A DNA stretch of 64,000 bases from contig JACAEF010000005.1 of NCBI GenBank assembly GCA_013388985.1, positions 62,001 to 126,000 on the forward strand, in the 5' to 3' direction. The translations under genes were made by a program, and so were the position numbers. This DNA comes from Rhodocyclaceae bacterium (GTDB lineage Bacteria; Pseudomonadota; Gammaproteobacteria; Burkholderiales; Rhodocyclaceae). The stretch's first letter is position 1. The number at the start of each line of letters is the position of its first letter. Below the pieces are notes generated by a model, which saw only the letters and a list, made by a program, of their open reading frames with translations, was not told the DNA's origin and searched no databases. Shown piece after piece: positions 37,402 to 47,890 of the stretch.

Positions 37402-38796
37402 ATGACCGTCCGCACCCGCTTCGCTCCCAGTCCGACCGGTTATTTGCACATCGGCGGCGCGCGCACCGCGCTGTTCGCCTGGGCCTATGCGCGCCATCAT
37501 GGCGGGCAGTTCATCCTGCGCATCGAGGATACCGACATCGAGCGCTCGACGCCGGAAGCCGTGCAGGCAATCCTCGACGGCATGCGCTGGTTGCGCCTCA
37601 CGCCTGACGAGGGACCGTTCTTCCAGACGCAGCGCATGATGCGCTACAAGGAAGTGATCCAGCAGATGCTCGCGGCGGGCACCGCCTATCGCTGCTACAT
37701 GAGCAAGGAAGAGCTCGACGCCCTGCGTGCCGAGCAGGAAGCGCGCCACGAGAAGCCGCGCTACGACGGCCGCTGGCGACCCGAGCCGGGCAAGACGCTG
37801 CCCACGCCGCCGGCCGGGGTGCAGCCGGTGGTGCGTTTCAGGAACCCGACCGACGGGGTGGTCGCCTGGGACGATCTCGTCAAGGGGCGCATCGAGATCA
37901 GCAATGCCGAACTCGACGACTTCATCATCGCGCGCGCCGACGGCACGCCGACCTACAATTTCTGCGTCGTCGTCGATGACTGGGACATGCGGATCAGCCA
38001 TGTGATCCGCGGCGACGATCACGTCAACAACACGCCGCGGCAGATCAATTTGTTGCGCGCGCTCGGCGCGCCGCTGCCGCGTTACGGCCATCTGTCGATG
38101 ATCCTCGGCCCCGATGGCACCAAGCTCTCGAAACGTCACGGCGCGGTGTCGGTGATGCAATACGACGAGGACGGCTACCTGCCGGAAGCGGTGCTCAATT
38201 ACCTGGCGCGGCTGGGCTGGTCGCACGGCGACGACGAGATCTTCAGCATGGAGCAGTTCGTGCAGTGGTTCGACCTCGACCACATCACGAGTTCCGCCGC
38301 GCAGTTCAACACCGAAAAGCTCAACTGGCTGAACGCCCACTACATCAAGCATTGCGACGATGCGCGCCTCGGCCAGGAGATTCGCCGCCGGCTGGCGCGC
38401 GAAGGCGTGACCGGGACGGCCTTCCCCGACCCCGCAGCGATCGCGGCGCTCTACAAGGACCGGGTGCAGAATCTGAACGAGCTCGCGGACGCCGCCCATC
38501 CGTTCTATGTCGCGCCGCACCCGCCGGCCGAACTGGCGACGCAGCATCTGACCGAGGCGGCGCGGGCCGCCTTGCGCGATCTGCGCTGCCGTCTCGCCAG
38601 CGCCGACTTTTCACCCGAAACCCTGGCGAAGGCATTGAAGGAGACGCTCGCGGCGACGGGACTCAAGATGCCGCAGGTGGCGATTCCGCTGCGCGTCGTG
38701 CTGCTCGGGCAGACGCAAAGCCCGTCCATCGACCGCGTGCTCGCGGTGATGGGACGGGAGGAAGTGCTGAAACGGCTTGATCGGGTGATGGGTTAA
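37402..38796 (+). CDS. gltX: Glutamate--tRNA ligase
   Basis: Charges tRNA-Glu, class I synthetase, 464 aa. Start at 37402 gives [25 protein letters not shown] with the HIGH-type HIGG; the KMSKS-type motif is TKLSKRHG. The C-terminal anticodon domain holds the dispersed repeat (38585-38610) as RCRLASADF, between helices near residue 400. TAAAAT at 37371 is a possible -10. Overlaps the convergent glycine-zipper gene by 4 bp. Confidence 0.97.
   Translation: MTVRTRFAPSPTGYLHIGGARTALFAWAYARHHGGQFILRIEDTDIERSTPEAVQAILDGMRWLRLTPDEGPFFQTQRMMRYKEVIQQMLAAGTAYRCYMSKEELDALRAEQEARHEKPRYDGRWRPEPGKTLPTPPAGVQPVVRFRNPTDGVVAWDDLVKGRIEISNAELDDFIIARADGTPTYNFCVVVDDWDMRISHVIRGDDHVNNTPRQINLLRALGAPLPRYGHLSMILGPDGTKLSKRHGAVSVMQYDEDGYLPEAVLNYLARLGWSHGDDEIFSMEQFVQWFDLDHITSSAAQFNTEKLNWLNAHYIKHCDDARLGQEIRRRLAREGVTGTAFPDPAAIAALYKDRVQNLNELADAAHPFYVAPHPPAELATQHLTEAARAALRDLRCRLASADFSPETLAKALKETLAATGLKMPQVAIPLRVVLLGQTQSPSIDRVLAVMGREEVLKRLDRVMG
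38585..38610 (-). repeat. Dispersed repeat, copy 8 (reverse)
   Basis: GCTGCCGTCTCGCCAGCG followed by CCGACTTT, one change from consensus. In gltX, CRLASADF frame. Confidence 0.85.
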
Positions 38797-39479
38797 TCGC
38801 GCACCAGCGTGCCATTCTCGATGCGCACCCGCTCGCCGATCTGCCAGCCGGGGATCATGTCCATCATCACCGAGCGCGTCGTGCCATCGTTCATACGCAC
38901 GATGACTTCGTAGCGCGTCGTCTTGCGCTGCGATTTCTCGATCTGGTGGCCGGCATAGGCGCCGCCGGCCGCGCCGGCCACGGTGGCGAGCTTCTTGCCG
39001 GTGCCCCCGCCGATCTGGTGGCCGAGGATCGCGCCGACCACGCCGCCGGCCACCGCGCCCAGACCGGTGGCTTCGCCCGGCTGGGTGATCTCGCGGATGT
39101 TTTCGACCACGCCGCAGTTGCCGCACACCGGCGGGGCGGGTGGCGCGGCGACGGGCGCGAGAGGCGCCTGGGCGATTTCGGTCGGCGCCGGCTTCGCCGC
39201 GGGCCTGGACGCTGCCTTGACGACCGGTTTCGGCGTGCTTTGCTCGACTGAAGCCGTCTTGGCCGCTTCGCTCGGTTCTGTCACGGCAGGAGCCTTCTGC
39301 TCGCTGGCGGCGGCGTTGGCAACTGTGGCTGTCTCGGCGGAAGTGGCCTTGCCGCTGGGCAGCCAGCCATTGATCGCGGCGATACCGAACAGCGAGAAGA
39401 CGGTGACGGAGATCGCCGCGATGGCGACGAGCGGATGCAGGCGGGGTTTGGCTTGCGGGTTCGGGACGGTAGTGGTCAT
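38793..39479 (-). CDS. Glycine-zipper 2TM domain protein
   Basis: 228 aa. An N-terminal membrane anchor ([23 protein letters not shown]) is followed by a Pro/Ala-rich linker and then the glycine-zipper segment [42 protein letters not shown], related to the SlyB/17-kDa antigen family, and a small beta domain ([15 protein letters not shown]). A CGNC cysteine pair precedes the zipper. Start fixed by AGGAGG before 39479. Probably an envelope protein; exact role unknown. Confidence 0.85.
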   Translation of the reverse strand: MTTTVPNPQAKPRLHPLVAIAAISVTVFSLFGIAAINGWLPSGKATSAETATVANAAASEQKAPAVTEPSEAAKTASVEQSTPKPVVKAASRPAAKPAPTEIAQAPLAPVAAPPAPPVCGNCGVVENIREITQPGEATGLGAVAGGVVGAILGHQIGGGTGKKLATVAGAAGGAYAGHQIEKSQRKTTRYEVIVRMNDGTTRSVMMDMIPGWQIGERVRIENGTLVRD

Positions 39480-39559
39480 TGGATTGCCTCCTGACGGTCG
39501 TTGGATATGGCAAGCATAACGCCAGATGGCCAAGACCGTGGGACAGCCGAAACAGACGG

Positions 39560-41491
39560 TTACATTTCCGCGTCTCGGCTTGCCTGAACGCCTTTCCACG
39601 CAAAGCGCGCCGGATCGACCGCGGCGGCGAGTTCATGACCGAGCGGCAAGGGCTCGCCGCAGATCTGGCTGGCGAGCAGCTCGGCCATCAGCGGCGCCCA
39701 GACGAAGCCGCGCGCGCCATAGCCGCTGGCGACGAACAGCCCCGGGAGCCGCGGCCATTCGACATGCGCGAGCGGGCGCGGCTCGCACGCCGGCAGCGGC
39801 AGGGCGCCAAGGAGCGGCAGCTTGTCCGGCGAGACCGGCCGCAGCCCGACGCGGCCGGTGAGGCTTGCTGCCGTGAAGCGGCTGCCCCAGCCGGGAAGCA
39901 TCGCTGCGAGGCGAGCGAGATTCGCGGCATGTTCCTCGTTGCTCGGCGCAAGCTCGCGGCTGCGCTTGAAGCTCGCCCCCAGGCTGGCGATGCCGGCGAA
40001 GGGCGGGGCGAGATAGCCTTCGCGGCAGACGACGGCGCGCAGCGGCGCGGGAAGTTCCTCGGCCGGCAGATGCGTGGTCTGGCCGCGAAAGCAGAGGATC
40101 GGCATATGCGCCGCCTGCGCCAGCCGGGTGATGCCATGCGCATGGGCGAGGATGAGCGTCGGCCCTTCCCAGAGCGGCTGGCCTGCCTCGTCGAGGAGTT
40201 GCCAGCCGTTGTCCGTTTCAGCCAGGGCGGCCACGGCGGTGTCGGGGCAGAGGGTGAGGCGCGGGCCGGCCTTTGCCTGCAGCGCGGCGGCGAGGGAGGC
40301 CGGCGCGACCCAGCCGGCGCGGGGAAACCACCAGCCCGGGCCGGCGACGGCGGCGCCGACGAGACCCTCCGCCGTTGCCGCATCGAGGAACTGCACGAAG
40401 TCGTCCGGCAGGCCCTGCTCGGCGACGATGGTCGCCTGTTTCTTCGCATGCGCCGCGTCGCGGGCGATCTGGAATACGCCGCACAGCCCGCTGTCGACGG
40501 GATGGCCGCTGGCGGCGAGCTCGTCGAGACGCCGTAATGCATAGAGGAAGGCGACCTGGTTGAGCCGTGAGAGCCGCGTCGCATCGACGGCCAGCGCCGG
40601 CAGCAGGATCGCCTGATGATTGCCGGAGGTCTCTGCGGCGATGCGGTTGCGCCGCTCGAACAGCGTCACCTCGCAGCCGCGCGCCGCGAGCCGCTCGGCA
40701 CAGGCCAGCCCCGCGATCCCCGCGCCGATCACTGCAATGGACTGATGGCTGAAAGTCGGCGCTGCCGGGACGGCACCCCCGGTGAATCGGCCGACGAGCC
40801 TCTCGCGCTTGGTGCCGAAGCCGGGTCGGCGCTCGACGGTGAAGCCCGCCGCGGCGAGGTTGCGCCGCACTTCGCCGGCGACGGTCCAGGTGGCGAGCGT
40901 CGCGCCGGGGGCGGCCAGCCAGGCGAGATCCTCGCAGACCTGGAGCGACCACATCTCGGGGTTCTTTGCCGGCGCGAAACCGTCGAGGTAGAAGGCATCG
41001 AAGCGGCCGGCGATGTCGGCAAGCACCGTCTGCGCCGCGCCGAAGATCAGCGTCAGCGTGACGGCGCCGTCTTCGAAGTGCAGCCGGTGAAAGCCCGGAA
41101 TCAGGCTCGGCCAGGCATTGTGCAATCGCGCCGCGAGCGGCGCGAGCTCAGGGAAATTTTCGTGCAGTCGGGCGAGGTCGGCCCGCCGGAACGGGTGCCG
41201 CTCGACGGCGAAGTAATGCAGCCGGGCCGGACGCCGCGGCTCGTCGCGCCACGCCTGCCAGGTGGCGAGGAAATTGAGGCCAAGGCCGAAGCCGGTCTCG
41301 AGGATCGCGAAGCTCGTTCGGCCCCGCCAGCGGCTCTCTTCGCCGAGCAGATCGTTGCCGGCGAGGAACACATGACGCGCCTGGGCGAGCCCGCCGCTGG
41401 CGGAGTGGTAAATGTCGCCGAAGGCCGGGGAGAAGGGGTTGCCGTTCCCGTCGAAAGCGAGCTCGGCGGGAACGATCGGCGGGTGTCTCAC
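39560..41491 (-). CDS. mnmC: Bifunctional tRNA mnm5s2U biosynthesis protein
   Basis: Two-domain enzyme, 643 aa, finishing 5-methylaminomethyl-2-thiouridine at the tRNA wobble base. N-terminal SAM methyltransferase (about 1-235; [28 protein letters not shown]) and C-terminal FAD oxidoreductase (from about 250; [22 protein letters not shown]). The dispersed repeat at 40752-40777 encodes the inter-domain linker GAVPAAPTF. The start overlaps the lysS stop as ATGA. Confidence 0.95.
   Translation of the reverse strand: MRHPPIVPAELAFDGNGNPFSPAFGDIYHSASGGLAQARHVFLAGNDLLGEESRWRGRTSFAILETGFGLGLNFLATWQAWRDEPRRPARLHYFAVERHPFRRADLARLHENFPELAPLAARLHNAWPSLIPGFHRLHFEDGAVTLTLIFGAAQTVLADIAGRFDAFYLDGFAPAKNPEMWSLQVCEDLAWLAAPGATLATWTVAGEVRRNLAAAGFTVERRPGFGTKRERLVGRFTGGAVPAAPTFSHQSIAVIGAGIAGLACAERLAARGCEVTLFERRNRIAAETSGNHQAILLPALAVDATRLSRLNQVAFLYALRRLDELAASGHPVDSGLCGVFQIARDAAHAKKQATIVAEQGLPDDFVQFLDAATAEGLVGAAVAGPGWWFPRAGWVAPASLAAALQAKAGPRLTLCPDTAVAALAETDNGWQLLDEAGQPLWEGPTLILAHAHGITRLAQAAHMPILCFRGQTTHLPAEELPAPLRAVVCREGYLAPPFAGIASLGASFKRSRELAPSNEEHAANLARLAAMLPGWGSRFTAASLTGRVGLRPVSPDKLPLLGALPLPACEPRPLAHVEWPRLPGLFVASGYGARGFVWAPLMAELLASQICGEPLPLGHELAAAVDPARFAWKGVQASRDAEM
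40752..40777 (+). repeat. Dispersed repeat, copy 9 (forward)
   Basis: AAAGTCGGCGCTGCCG, GG, ACGGCACC, one change. It lies at the junction of the two MnmC domains; mnmC is on the other strand, so it reads AVPAAPTF. Confidence 0.85.
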
Positions 41492-42990
41492 TCAGGGCGC
41501 ATTTGCGGAAACAGAATCACGTCGCGGATCGACGGCGAGTTGGTGAGCAGCATCACCAGCCGGTCGATGCCGACGCCGCAGCCGCCGGTGGGCGGCAGGC
41601 CGTATTCGAGCGCGCGGATGTAGTCGGCGTCGTAATACATCGCTTCCTCGTCGCCGGCCTCCTTGGCCTTCGCCTGTTCGAGGAAGCGCGCTGCCTGGTC
41701 TTCGGGATCGTTCAGTTCCGAGAAGCCGTTGGCGATCTCGCGGCCGACGATGAACAGCTCGAAGCGCTCGGTGACTTCCGGGTTCGTGTCGGAGCGGCGC
41801 GCCAGGGGCGAAACCTCGGTCGGGTAGTCGATGATGTAGGTGGGGTCCCAGAGCTCGGCCTCGGTGGTTTCCTCGAACAGTTGCATCTGCAAGGTGCCCA
41901 GGCCCGCATTGGGCTTCACCTCGACCTGCAGGTCGGCGAGCTTGTGTCTGAGCCAACCGGCATCATTGAGCATCGTCAAGCTGTAGCCCGGATGGTAGGC
42001 GTGGATCGCCTCGACGATGGTCATGCGGCGGAAGGGCTTGGAGAGATCGAGCGTGCGGCCCTGGTAGTCGAACACCTCGGTGCCGAGCGCTTCGCGCGCC
42101 GCGTGGCGGATCAAGCCCTCGGTGAAGTCCATCAGCGTCTTGTAGTCCGCGTAGGCTTCGTAGAACTCCATCATCGTGAATTCGGGGTTGTGGCGCGGTG
42201 AGAGGCCCTCGTTGCGGAAATTGCGATTGACCTCGAACACCTTCTCGAAGCCGCCGACGACCAGGCGCTTGAGATACAGCTCCGGCGCGATGCGCAGGAA
42301 CAGATCCATGTCGAGCGCATTGTGGTGGGTGACGAAGGGTTTCGCCGCCGCGCCGCCGGGGATCGGATGCATCATCGGCGTCTCGACTTCGAGGAAGCCG
42401 TGATGCACCATGTAGTTGCGGATCGACTGGATCATCCGGCTTCTGGCGACGAAGGTGAAGCGCGATGCCTCGTTGGTGATCAGATCCAGATAGCGCTGGC
42501 GGTATTTCTGCTCGATGTCGGTCAGCCCGTGGAATTTTTCCGGCAGCGGGCGCAGGGCCTTGGCGAGCAGGCGGATTTCCGTGCATTGCACGGTGAGTTC
42601 CCCGGTCTTGGTCTTCATCAGCGTGCCGGCAGCCCCGACGATGTCGCCTAAGTCCCACTTCTTGAAATCCTCATAGGCCGCCTCGCCGACGTTGTCCTTC
42701 GTCACATAGAACTGGATGCGGCCGGAAAGGTCCTGCACGGTGATGAAGCTCGCCTTGCCCATCACGCGCTTGAGCATGATGCGGCCGGCGACCGTGACAC
42801 TGACCGGCGTGGCTTCGAGCTCTTCCTTGGATTTCTCGCCGTAGAGCTCGTCGAGGCGCGCGGCGAGGTTCTCGCGGCGGAAGTCGTTCGGATAGGCGCG
42901 GCCGGTGGCGCGCCAGGCTTTGAGCTTCTCGCGGCGCTCGGCGATGATGTGGTTTTCGTCGGCGACGGGAACTTGGGTCGGTTCGGTCAT
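41488..42990 (-). CDS. lysS: Lysine--tRNA ligase (class II)
   Basis: 500 aa. N-terminal OB-fold anticodon domain ([23 protein letters not shown]), class II motif 2 ([32 protein letters not shown]) and motif 3 ([18 protein letters not shown]). In many proteobacteria lysS follows prfB directly; here a toxin-antitoxin pair separates them. Confidence 0.97.
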   Translation of the reverse strand: MTEPTQVPVADENHIIAERREKLKAWRATGRAYPNDFRRENLAARLDELYGEKSKEELEATPVSVTVAGRIMLKRVMGKASFITVQDLSGRIQFYVTKDNVGEAAYEDFKKWDLGDIVGAAGTLMKTKTGELTVQCTEIRLLAKALRPLPEKFHGLTDIEQKYRQRYLDLITNEASRFTFVARSRMIQSIRNYMVHHGFLEVETPMMHPIPGGAAAKPFVTHHNALDMDLFLRIAPELYLKRLVVGGFEKVFEVNRNFRNEGLSPRHNPEFTMMEFYEAYADYKTLMDFTEGLIRHAAREALGTEVFDYQGRTLDLSKPFRRMTIVEAIHAYHPGYSLTMLNDAGWLRHKLADLQVEVKPNAGLGTLQMQLFEETTEAELWDPTYIIDYPTEVSPLARRSDTNPEVTERFELFIVGREIANGFSELNDPEDQAARFLEQAKAKEAGDEEAMYYDADYIRALEYGLPPTGGCGVGIDRLVMLLTNSPSIRDVILFPQMRPE

Positions 42991-42999
42991 GATGGGCTT

Positions 43000-43431
43000 T
43001 CAGTAGAAACGATGGACGGCGAAGCCAAGCGCCTCGGCGGCGTCGGCCTGAACCCGGTCGGAGGTGGCAAAGGCGGTGGCGTTACATGCGCGCGCGGCGG
43101 CAAGGTGCAAGGCATCGAGTGCCCGCAAGGCAACTGCGGGCACGATGGCGATCAGATCGCGTGCCGAGGCATAGTCCCCCACTGAGAGCGGCTGGATCTT
43201 CCAGGCGGCATCGCGCACATGGCCATCGAAGGCCGCGAGCGCGCGCTGCTCCAATACCGCATCGATCTGCCCGGCGCGTTTGCGCCGCGCCAGCAGGCAG
43301 CGGAATTCGACCAGCGTCAGGATCGCCGTCGTCGGCACGCCTTGCCGTTCCACCCAGTCGAGCACCTCGAGCGACCTGGGTTCGCGCACATAGCATTTCG
43401 CCAGGGCGCTGGTATCGATATACGCGGTCAC
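43000..43431 (-). CDS. PIN-domain toxin, VapC-type
   Basis: 143 aa, single PIN domain. Acidic residues expected for the metal site are in MTAYIDTSALAKCY, LTLVEFRCLLA, ALRALDALHLAAA and FATSDRVQADAAEALG, so it looks active. VapC-type toxins are ribonucleases. It overlaps its antitoxin gene by 4 bp (ATGA) and ends 10 bp before lysS. Confidence 0.9.
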   Translation of the reverse strand: MTAYIDTSALAKCYVREPRSLEVLDWVERQGVPTTAILTLVEFRCLLARRKRAGQIDAVLEQRALAAFDGHVRDAAWKIQPLSVGDYASARDLIAIVPAVALRALDALHLAAARACNATAFATSDRVQADAAEALGFAVHRFY

Positions 43432-43661
43432 CAGCGTTCTTCCCGGTCTTCGGCGAGCACGACTTCGCTGGGAATGGTCTGCATCGGCTGGCTGGCCAGA
43501 AAATCGCGCAAGGTGGACAAGCTGGGCTTCGCCGGCGCGATCGGCAGGATGCGCGCGATCGGCTCGCCACGACGCGTGACGATCACCTCGTCGCCATCGG
43601 CGAAGAGCTGCTCGGGATGCGAAAGGCCCTCGCGGGCCTGACGGATGGTGATGGTGCGCAT
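43428..43661 (-). CDS. Phd/YefM-type antitoxin
   Basis: 77 aa. The N-terminal fold TITIRQAREGLSHPEQLFADGDEVIVTRRGEPIARILPI is a Phd/YefM-like DNA-binding antitoxin; the C-terminal part (RDFLASQPMQTIPSEVVLAEDREERW) should wrap the PIN toxin. It precedes and overlaps the toxin gene. A candidate operator lies 12-40 bp upstream. Confidence 0.88.
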   Translation of the reverse strand: MRTITIRQAREGLSHPEQLFADGDEVIVTRRGEPIARILPIAPAKPSLSTLRDFLASQPMQTIPSEVVLAEDREERW

Positions 43662-43672
43662 GAGGGGATTCC

Positions 43673-43701
43673 TTGTGTCACGATGCGTTGCATTGTGTCA
43701 C
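43673..43701. promoter_or_regulatory. Candidate operator of the toxin-antitoxin pair
   Basis: Two direct copies of TTGTGTCAC (43673-43681 and 43693-43701), 20 bp apart start to start, flank the palindrome ATGC-GTT-GCAT (43683-43693). Two helical turns of spacing just upstream of an antitoxin gene fits autoregulation, as is usual for such systems. Confidence 0.5.
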
Positions 43702-43705
43702 ATTG

Positions 43706-43731
43706 GGTGCCGTTCCGCCAGCGCCGACTTT
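43706..43731 (-). repeat. Dispersed repeat, copy 10 (reverse, intergenic)
   Basis: GGTGCCGTTCCGCCAGCG followed by CCGACTTT. It abuts the prfB stop codon (43731-43733) on one side and the candidate operator of the toxin-antitoxin pair on the other. Confidence 0.88.
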
Positions 43732-44835
43732 TATACGCCTTGCTTCAGGCTGGCTTCGATGAAGGGGTCGAGATCGCCGTCGAGTACCTTCTGGGTGTTG
43801 GAGATTTCGACGCCGGTGCGCAGATCCTTGATGCGCGACTGGTCCAGCACATAGGAGCGGATCTGGTGGCCCCAGCCGACGTCGGTCTTCTGCGCTTCGA
43901 GCTTGTCGGCTTCCTCGCGGCGCTTGCGCATTTCCAGCTCGTAGAGGCGGGATTTGAGCATCGCCATCGCCTCGGCGCGGTTCTTGTGCTGCGAGCGGTC
44001 GTTCTGGCACTGCACGACGATGCCGGTCGGGATGTGGGTGATGCGCACCGCCGAATCGGTCTTGTTGATGTGCTGGCCGCCGGCGCCGGAAGCGCGAAAG
44101 GTATCGACGCGCAGGTCGGCCGGATTGATCTCGACCTGGATCGAATCGTCGATCTCGGGATAGACGTAGATGCTGGCGAAGCTGGTGTGACGGCCGCCGG
44201 AGGAGTCGAAAGGCGATTTGCGCACCAGGCGATGCACGCCGGTCTCGGTGCGCAGGAAGCCGTAGGCGTAATCGCCCTCGACCTTGATCGTCGCGCTGCG
44301 GATGCCGGCGACTTCGCCGTCGGTCTGTTCGAGGATCTCGGCCTTGAAGCCCTTCTTCTCGCAGTATTTCAGATACTGGCGCAGCAGCATCGATGCCCAG
44401 TCGCAGGCTTCGGTGCCGCCGGCGCCGGCCTGGATGTCGATGAAGCAATTGTTCGGGTCGGCCGGGTTGTTGAACATGCGGCGGAATTCGAGGTCGGCCA
44501 CCTTGGCCTCGACACCTGCGAGATCGGCCTCGACGGCGGCGAGCGTTTCCTCGTCGTCCTCGGCCTTGGCCATCTCGAGCAGCTCATGCGCATCGGCGAG
44601 CGCATGCTTGACGTTTTCCAGCGTGAGCACGACGGCTTCGAGGGATTTCTTTTCGCGGCCCAGGGCCTGGGCGCGCTCGGCATCGTTCCAGATGCCGGGG
44701 TCTTCCATCAGTTGATTGATTTCGGCGAGTTTCTCGGACTTCGCGTCGAAGTCAAAGATACCTCCGGAGCTGGTCGCCGCGGGCTTCGAGATCGGCGATG
44801 CGGTGGGCTAGGCTGTTTAAGCGTTCGGCTTCCAT
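43731..44835 (-). CDS. prfB: Peptide chain release factor 2, programmed +1 frameshift
   Basis: Recognises UGA and UAA; 367 aa after frameshifting. The short first frame runs from ATG at 44835 ([20 protein letters not shown]) to CTT TGA C at 44757-44751. The in-frame UGA is preceded by a GGAGG internal Shine-Dalgarno three bases before CTT, the classical autoregulatory site. The second frame continues as [14 protein letters not shown] and contains the SPF anticodon-like tripeptide ([12 protein letters not shown]) and the GGQ motif ([13 protein letters not shown]). A TATAAT lies on this strand at 44869-44864, 29 bp before the ATG. Confidence 0.97.
44751..44765 (-). promoter_or_regulatory. RF2 recoding site
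   Basis: GGAGG-TAT-CTT-TGA-C on the minus strand. When RF2 is scarce, the ribosome slips +1 on CTT, helped by the upstream GGAGG; when RF2 is plentiful, the UGA terminates translation. Confidence 0.95.
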
Positions 44836-44887
44836 GGCGTGTTTCCAAAATCGGCAAAGGCGAATTATACCGGCGAGCTTTCGCTTC

Positions 44888-46474
44888 TCAGTGGATTTCC
44901 CGGGTTTCGAGGAAGCGGATGTCCGGGTGGCGCTCCACGGCCATCTGCAGGTTCACCCGGTTCGGAGCGAGATAGACGTAGTCGCCCGCGCCATCGACCG
45001 CGATATTGGCCGGCGCCTTGTCGATCAGCGCTTTCAGCGCGAGCTCGGTGCCGCGCAGCCAGCGCGCCGTGGCGACATTCACCGGCTCGAAGAAGCAATC
45101 GACGCCGTATTCGTGTTCGAGCCGATGCGCCACCACGTCGAATTGCAGGAGCCCCACCGCACCGAGGATCAGGTCGTTGCCGGAAAGCGGCTTGAACAAT
45201 TGCGTCGCGCCTTCCTCGGCGAGCTGCTGCAGCCCTTTTTGCAGCTGCTTGATCTTCATCGGGTTCCTGATCTGCGCGCGGCGGAAGTGCTCCGGTGCGA
45301 AGCAGGGGATGCCGGTGAATTTGAGCTCCTCGCCTTCGGTGAAGGCATCGCCCAAGACGACGGTGCCATGATTCGGGATGCCGATGATGTCGCCCGGCCA
45401 GGCTTCGTCCGTGGTGTTGCGGTCCTGGGCCATGAAGGTGATCGCGTTATTGACGGCCAGCGTCTTGCCGGTGGAGAGCTGCTTCAACTTGATGCCGCGC
45501 GTGTAGTGGCCGGAACAGACGCGCACGAAGGCGATGCGGTCGCGGTGCTTCGGGTCCATGTTGGCCTGGATCTTGAAGACGAAGCCGGTGAATTTCGGCT
45601 CCATCGGCTCGACCATGCGCTCCACCCCATTGCTGAGCGCGGGGCGGTGCTGCGGCGGCGGCGAGAGATCGACGATCGCATCGAGCAGCGCTTGCACGCC
45701 GAAGTTGTTGATCGCCGAGCCGAAGAACACCGGCGTCTGCCGGCCGGCCAGATACGCCTCCTTGTCGAAGGGGTGCGAGGCCCCTTTCACCAGCTCGACC
45801 TCGGCGCGCAGTTCCTCGGCCTGGAGCCCGAGCAATTCGTCCAGCTTGGGATTGTCGAGCCGCTCGATGATGCGCGAAGTCCCTTTTTCCGCCTGCGGGT
45901 CGAAGAAGTAGACGCAATCGTCGTAAAGATCATAGACGCCGCGGAAGCTCTTGCCCATGCCGATCGGCCAGGTCATCGGCGCGCACTGGATCTTCAGCAC
46001 GTCCTCGATCTCGTCGAGCAGGTCGATGGGGGCGCGGCCTTCGCGGTCGAGCTTGTTGATGAAGGTGAGGATCGGCGTGCTCCTCATGCGGCAGACGTTG
46101 AGGAGCTTGATCGTCTGCGCCTCGACGCCGTTGACCGAGTCGATCACCATCGTCGCCGAGTCGACGGCGGTGAGCGTGCGGTAGGTGTCTTCGGAAAAAT
46201 CCTCGTGGCCCGGCGTGTCGAGCAGGTTGATCATGTGCTCGCGGTAGGGGAACTGCATCACCGAACTGGTGACCGAGATGCCGCGCTGCTTTTCGAGCTC
46301 CATCCAGTCCGAGGTCGCGTAGCGGGCGGCCTTCCGGGCGCGCACTTCGCCGGCGACCTGGATCGCGCCGCCGAACCACAGGAGCTTCTCGGTCAGCGTC
46401 GTCTTGCCCGCGTCCGGGTGGGAGATGATGGCGAAGGTGCGGCGGCGGGCGATCTCGTGGGCAAGTTTGGACAC
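44888..46474 (-). CDS. prfC: Peptide chain release factor 3
   Basis: GTPase that recycles RF1/RF2, 528 aa. G1 [16 protein letters not shown]3 [17 protein letters not shown]4 INKLDREG. The GTPase region is followed by EF-G-like domains 2 and 3. It is 52 bp upstream of prfB on the same strand. A TATAAT (minus strand, + coordinates 46507-46512) precedes it and touches a repeat copy. Confidence 0.97.
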   Translation of the reverse strand: MSKLAHEIARRRTFAIISHPDAGKTTLTEKLLWFGGAIQVAGEVRARKAARYATSDWMELEKQRGISVTSSVMQFPYREHMINLLDTPGHEDFSEDTYRTLTAVDSATMVIDSVNGVEAQTIKLLNVCRMRSTPILTFINKLDREGRAPIDLLDEIEDVLKIQCAPMTWPIGMGKSFRGVYDLYDDCVYFFDPQAEKGTSRIIERLDNPKLDELLGLQAEELRAEVELVKGASHPFDKEAYLAGRQTPVFFGSAINNFGVQALLDAIVDLSPPPQHRPALSNGVERMVEPMEPKFTGFVFKIQANMDPKHRDRIAFVRVCSGHYTRGIKLKQLSTGKTLAVNNAITFMAQDRNTTDEAWPGDIIGIPNHGTVVLGDAFTEGEELKFTGIPCFAPEHFRRAQIRNPMKIKQLQKGLQQLAEEGATQLFKPLSGNDLILGAVGLLQFDVVAHRLEHEYGVDCFFEPVNVATARWLRGTELALKALIDKAPANIAVDGAGDYVYLAPNRVNLQMAVERHPDIRFLETREIH

Positions 46475-46512
46475 GGTGGCGGGTGAGGGTGCGGAAAAAG
46501 CCGCGCATTATA

Positions 46513-46538
46513 AAACTCGGCGCTGGTGAGACGGCACG
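46513..46538 (+). repeat. Dispersed repeat, copy 11 (forward, intergenic)
   Basis: AAACTCGGCGCTGGTG, AG, ACGGCACG. In the 72-bp gap between gdhA and prfC, next to the prfC -10-like TATAAT. With copy 12 it flanks gdhA as direct repeats. Confidence 0.85.
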
Positions 46539-46546
46539 GCACCGGC

Positions 46547-47812
46547 TCACGGATACAGCCCGCGCCGGTCGCGCGCTTCGAGCACCCGCGTGCAGGCGAT
46601 GATGAAGGCCGCGGTGCGCAGCGACACCTTGCGCTCGGCGGCGAGCTCGGCCACCGTGCGCACGGCATTGGCCATGATGGTTTCGAGACGGGCGTTGATC
46701 TCGTCCTCGTTCCAGAAGAAGCTGGAGAAATCCTGCACCCACTCGAAATAGCTGACCGTCACGCCGCCGGCATTGGCGATCACGTCGGGCACGACGGTGA
46801 TGCCGCGCTCGGCCAGGATGTCGTCGGCAGCGGGCGGAGTAGGGCCGTTGGCGCCTTCGACGACGATCTTCGTCTGCACGCGGTGGGCGCGTTCGCAGGT
46901 CAGCTGGCCTTCGAGCGCGGCCGGCACGAGGAACTCGCAGGGCATCTCCCAGAAAGCTTCGCCGTCGATGCGCTCGGCGCCTGGAAACTCGACGAGCCGA
47001 CCTCCTGCGGCAACGTGCGCCAGCGCGGCGGCGACCTCGATGCCGGCGGGGTTGGCGATGCTGCCGCTCGCGTCCTGCAAGGCGACGACGCGGGCGCCGG
47101 CCTTGGCGAAACATTGCGCCGTCACCGAGCCGACGTTGCCGAAGCCCTGGATCGCGACGCGTGCGCCATTGATCTCGATGCCCTGGCGCCGGCCGGCTTC
47201 GCGCGCGGCGATGAACACGCCGCGGCCGGTCGCCTCGCGCCGTCCGAGGCTGCCGCCCAGGCAGATCGGCTTGCCGGTGACGACGCCGCTGACGGTCTCG
47301 CCCTGGTTGATCGAGAAGGTGTCCATCATCCAGGCCATGATCTGTTCGTCGGTGCCGACGTCCGGAGCGGGGATGTCGCGCGTCGGTCCCAGCAGGAGGC
47401 CGATCTCCGAGGTGTAGCGGCGCGTCACGCGCTCCAGCTCGGCGCGCGAGAGCGTGGCCGGATCGACGCGCACACCGCCCTTGGCGCCGCCATAGGGCAG
47501 GTTGAGCGCGGCGTTCTTGATCGTCATCCAGCCGGAGAGCGCCATCACCTCGTTGAGCGTCACACCGGGGTGGAAGCGCACGCCGCCCTTGCCCGGGCCG
47601 CGCGAGACGTTGTGCTGCACGCGATAGCCTTCGAAATGCGCCAGCGAGCCATCGTCGCGGTGGATCGGCACATCGACGACGAGGATGCGCTTGGGGCGCT
47701 TGAGCGTCTCGCTCCAATAACCGAGCCGGCCCAGATGAGGCACGACGCGGTCGATCTGTTCGAGGAAGCTGGCCCAGGGTTCGGGGCGGGCAGGGTCGAG
47801 GAAGGAGAGCAT
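46547..47812 (-). CDS. gdhA: Glutamate dehydrogenase family protein
   Basis: 421-aa Glu/Leu/Phe/Val dehydrogenase interconverting glutamate and 2-oxoglutarate. The substrate-binding lysines are in [28 protein letters not shown] and [13 protein letters not shown]; the dinucleotide fold is [27 protein letters not shown]. The length is that of the hexameric NAD(H)-type enzymes; cofactor preference is not certain. Both flanking gaps hold a repeat copy in the same orientation. Confidence 0.94.
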   Translation of the reverse strand: MLSFLDPARPEPWASFLEQIDRVVPHLGRLGYWSETLKRPKRILVVDVPIHRDDGSLAHFEGYRVQHNVSRGPGKGGVRFHPGVTLNEVMALSGWMTIKNAALNLPYGGAKGGVRVDPATLSRAELERVTRRYTSEIGLLLGPTRDIPAPDVGTDEQIMAWMMDTFSINQGETVSGVVTGKPICLGGSLGRREATGRGVFIAAREAGRRQGIEINGARVAIQGFGNVGSVTAQCFAKAGARVVALQDASGSIANPAGIEVAAALAHVAAGGRLVEFPGAERIDGEAFWEMPCEFLVPAALEGQLTCERAHRVQTKIVVEGANGPTPPAADDILAERGITVVPDVIANAGGVTVSYFEWVQDFSSFFWNEDEINARLETIMANAVRTVAELAAERKVSLRTAAFIIACTRVLEARDRRGLYP

Positions 47813-47855
47813 GTTCGGGACCTGTCTTGACTGCGGGTGCTCAACTATATGCCTG

Positions 47856-47881
47856 AAAATCGGCGCAGGCAGAACGGCACG
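47856..47881 (+). repeat. Dispersed repeat, copy 12 (forward, intergenic)
   Basis: AAAATCGGCGCAGGCA, GA, ACGGCACG, several changes. In the 78-bp gap between ackA and gdhA. Confidence 0.78.
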
Positions 47882-47890
47882 CAGCGTGTT

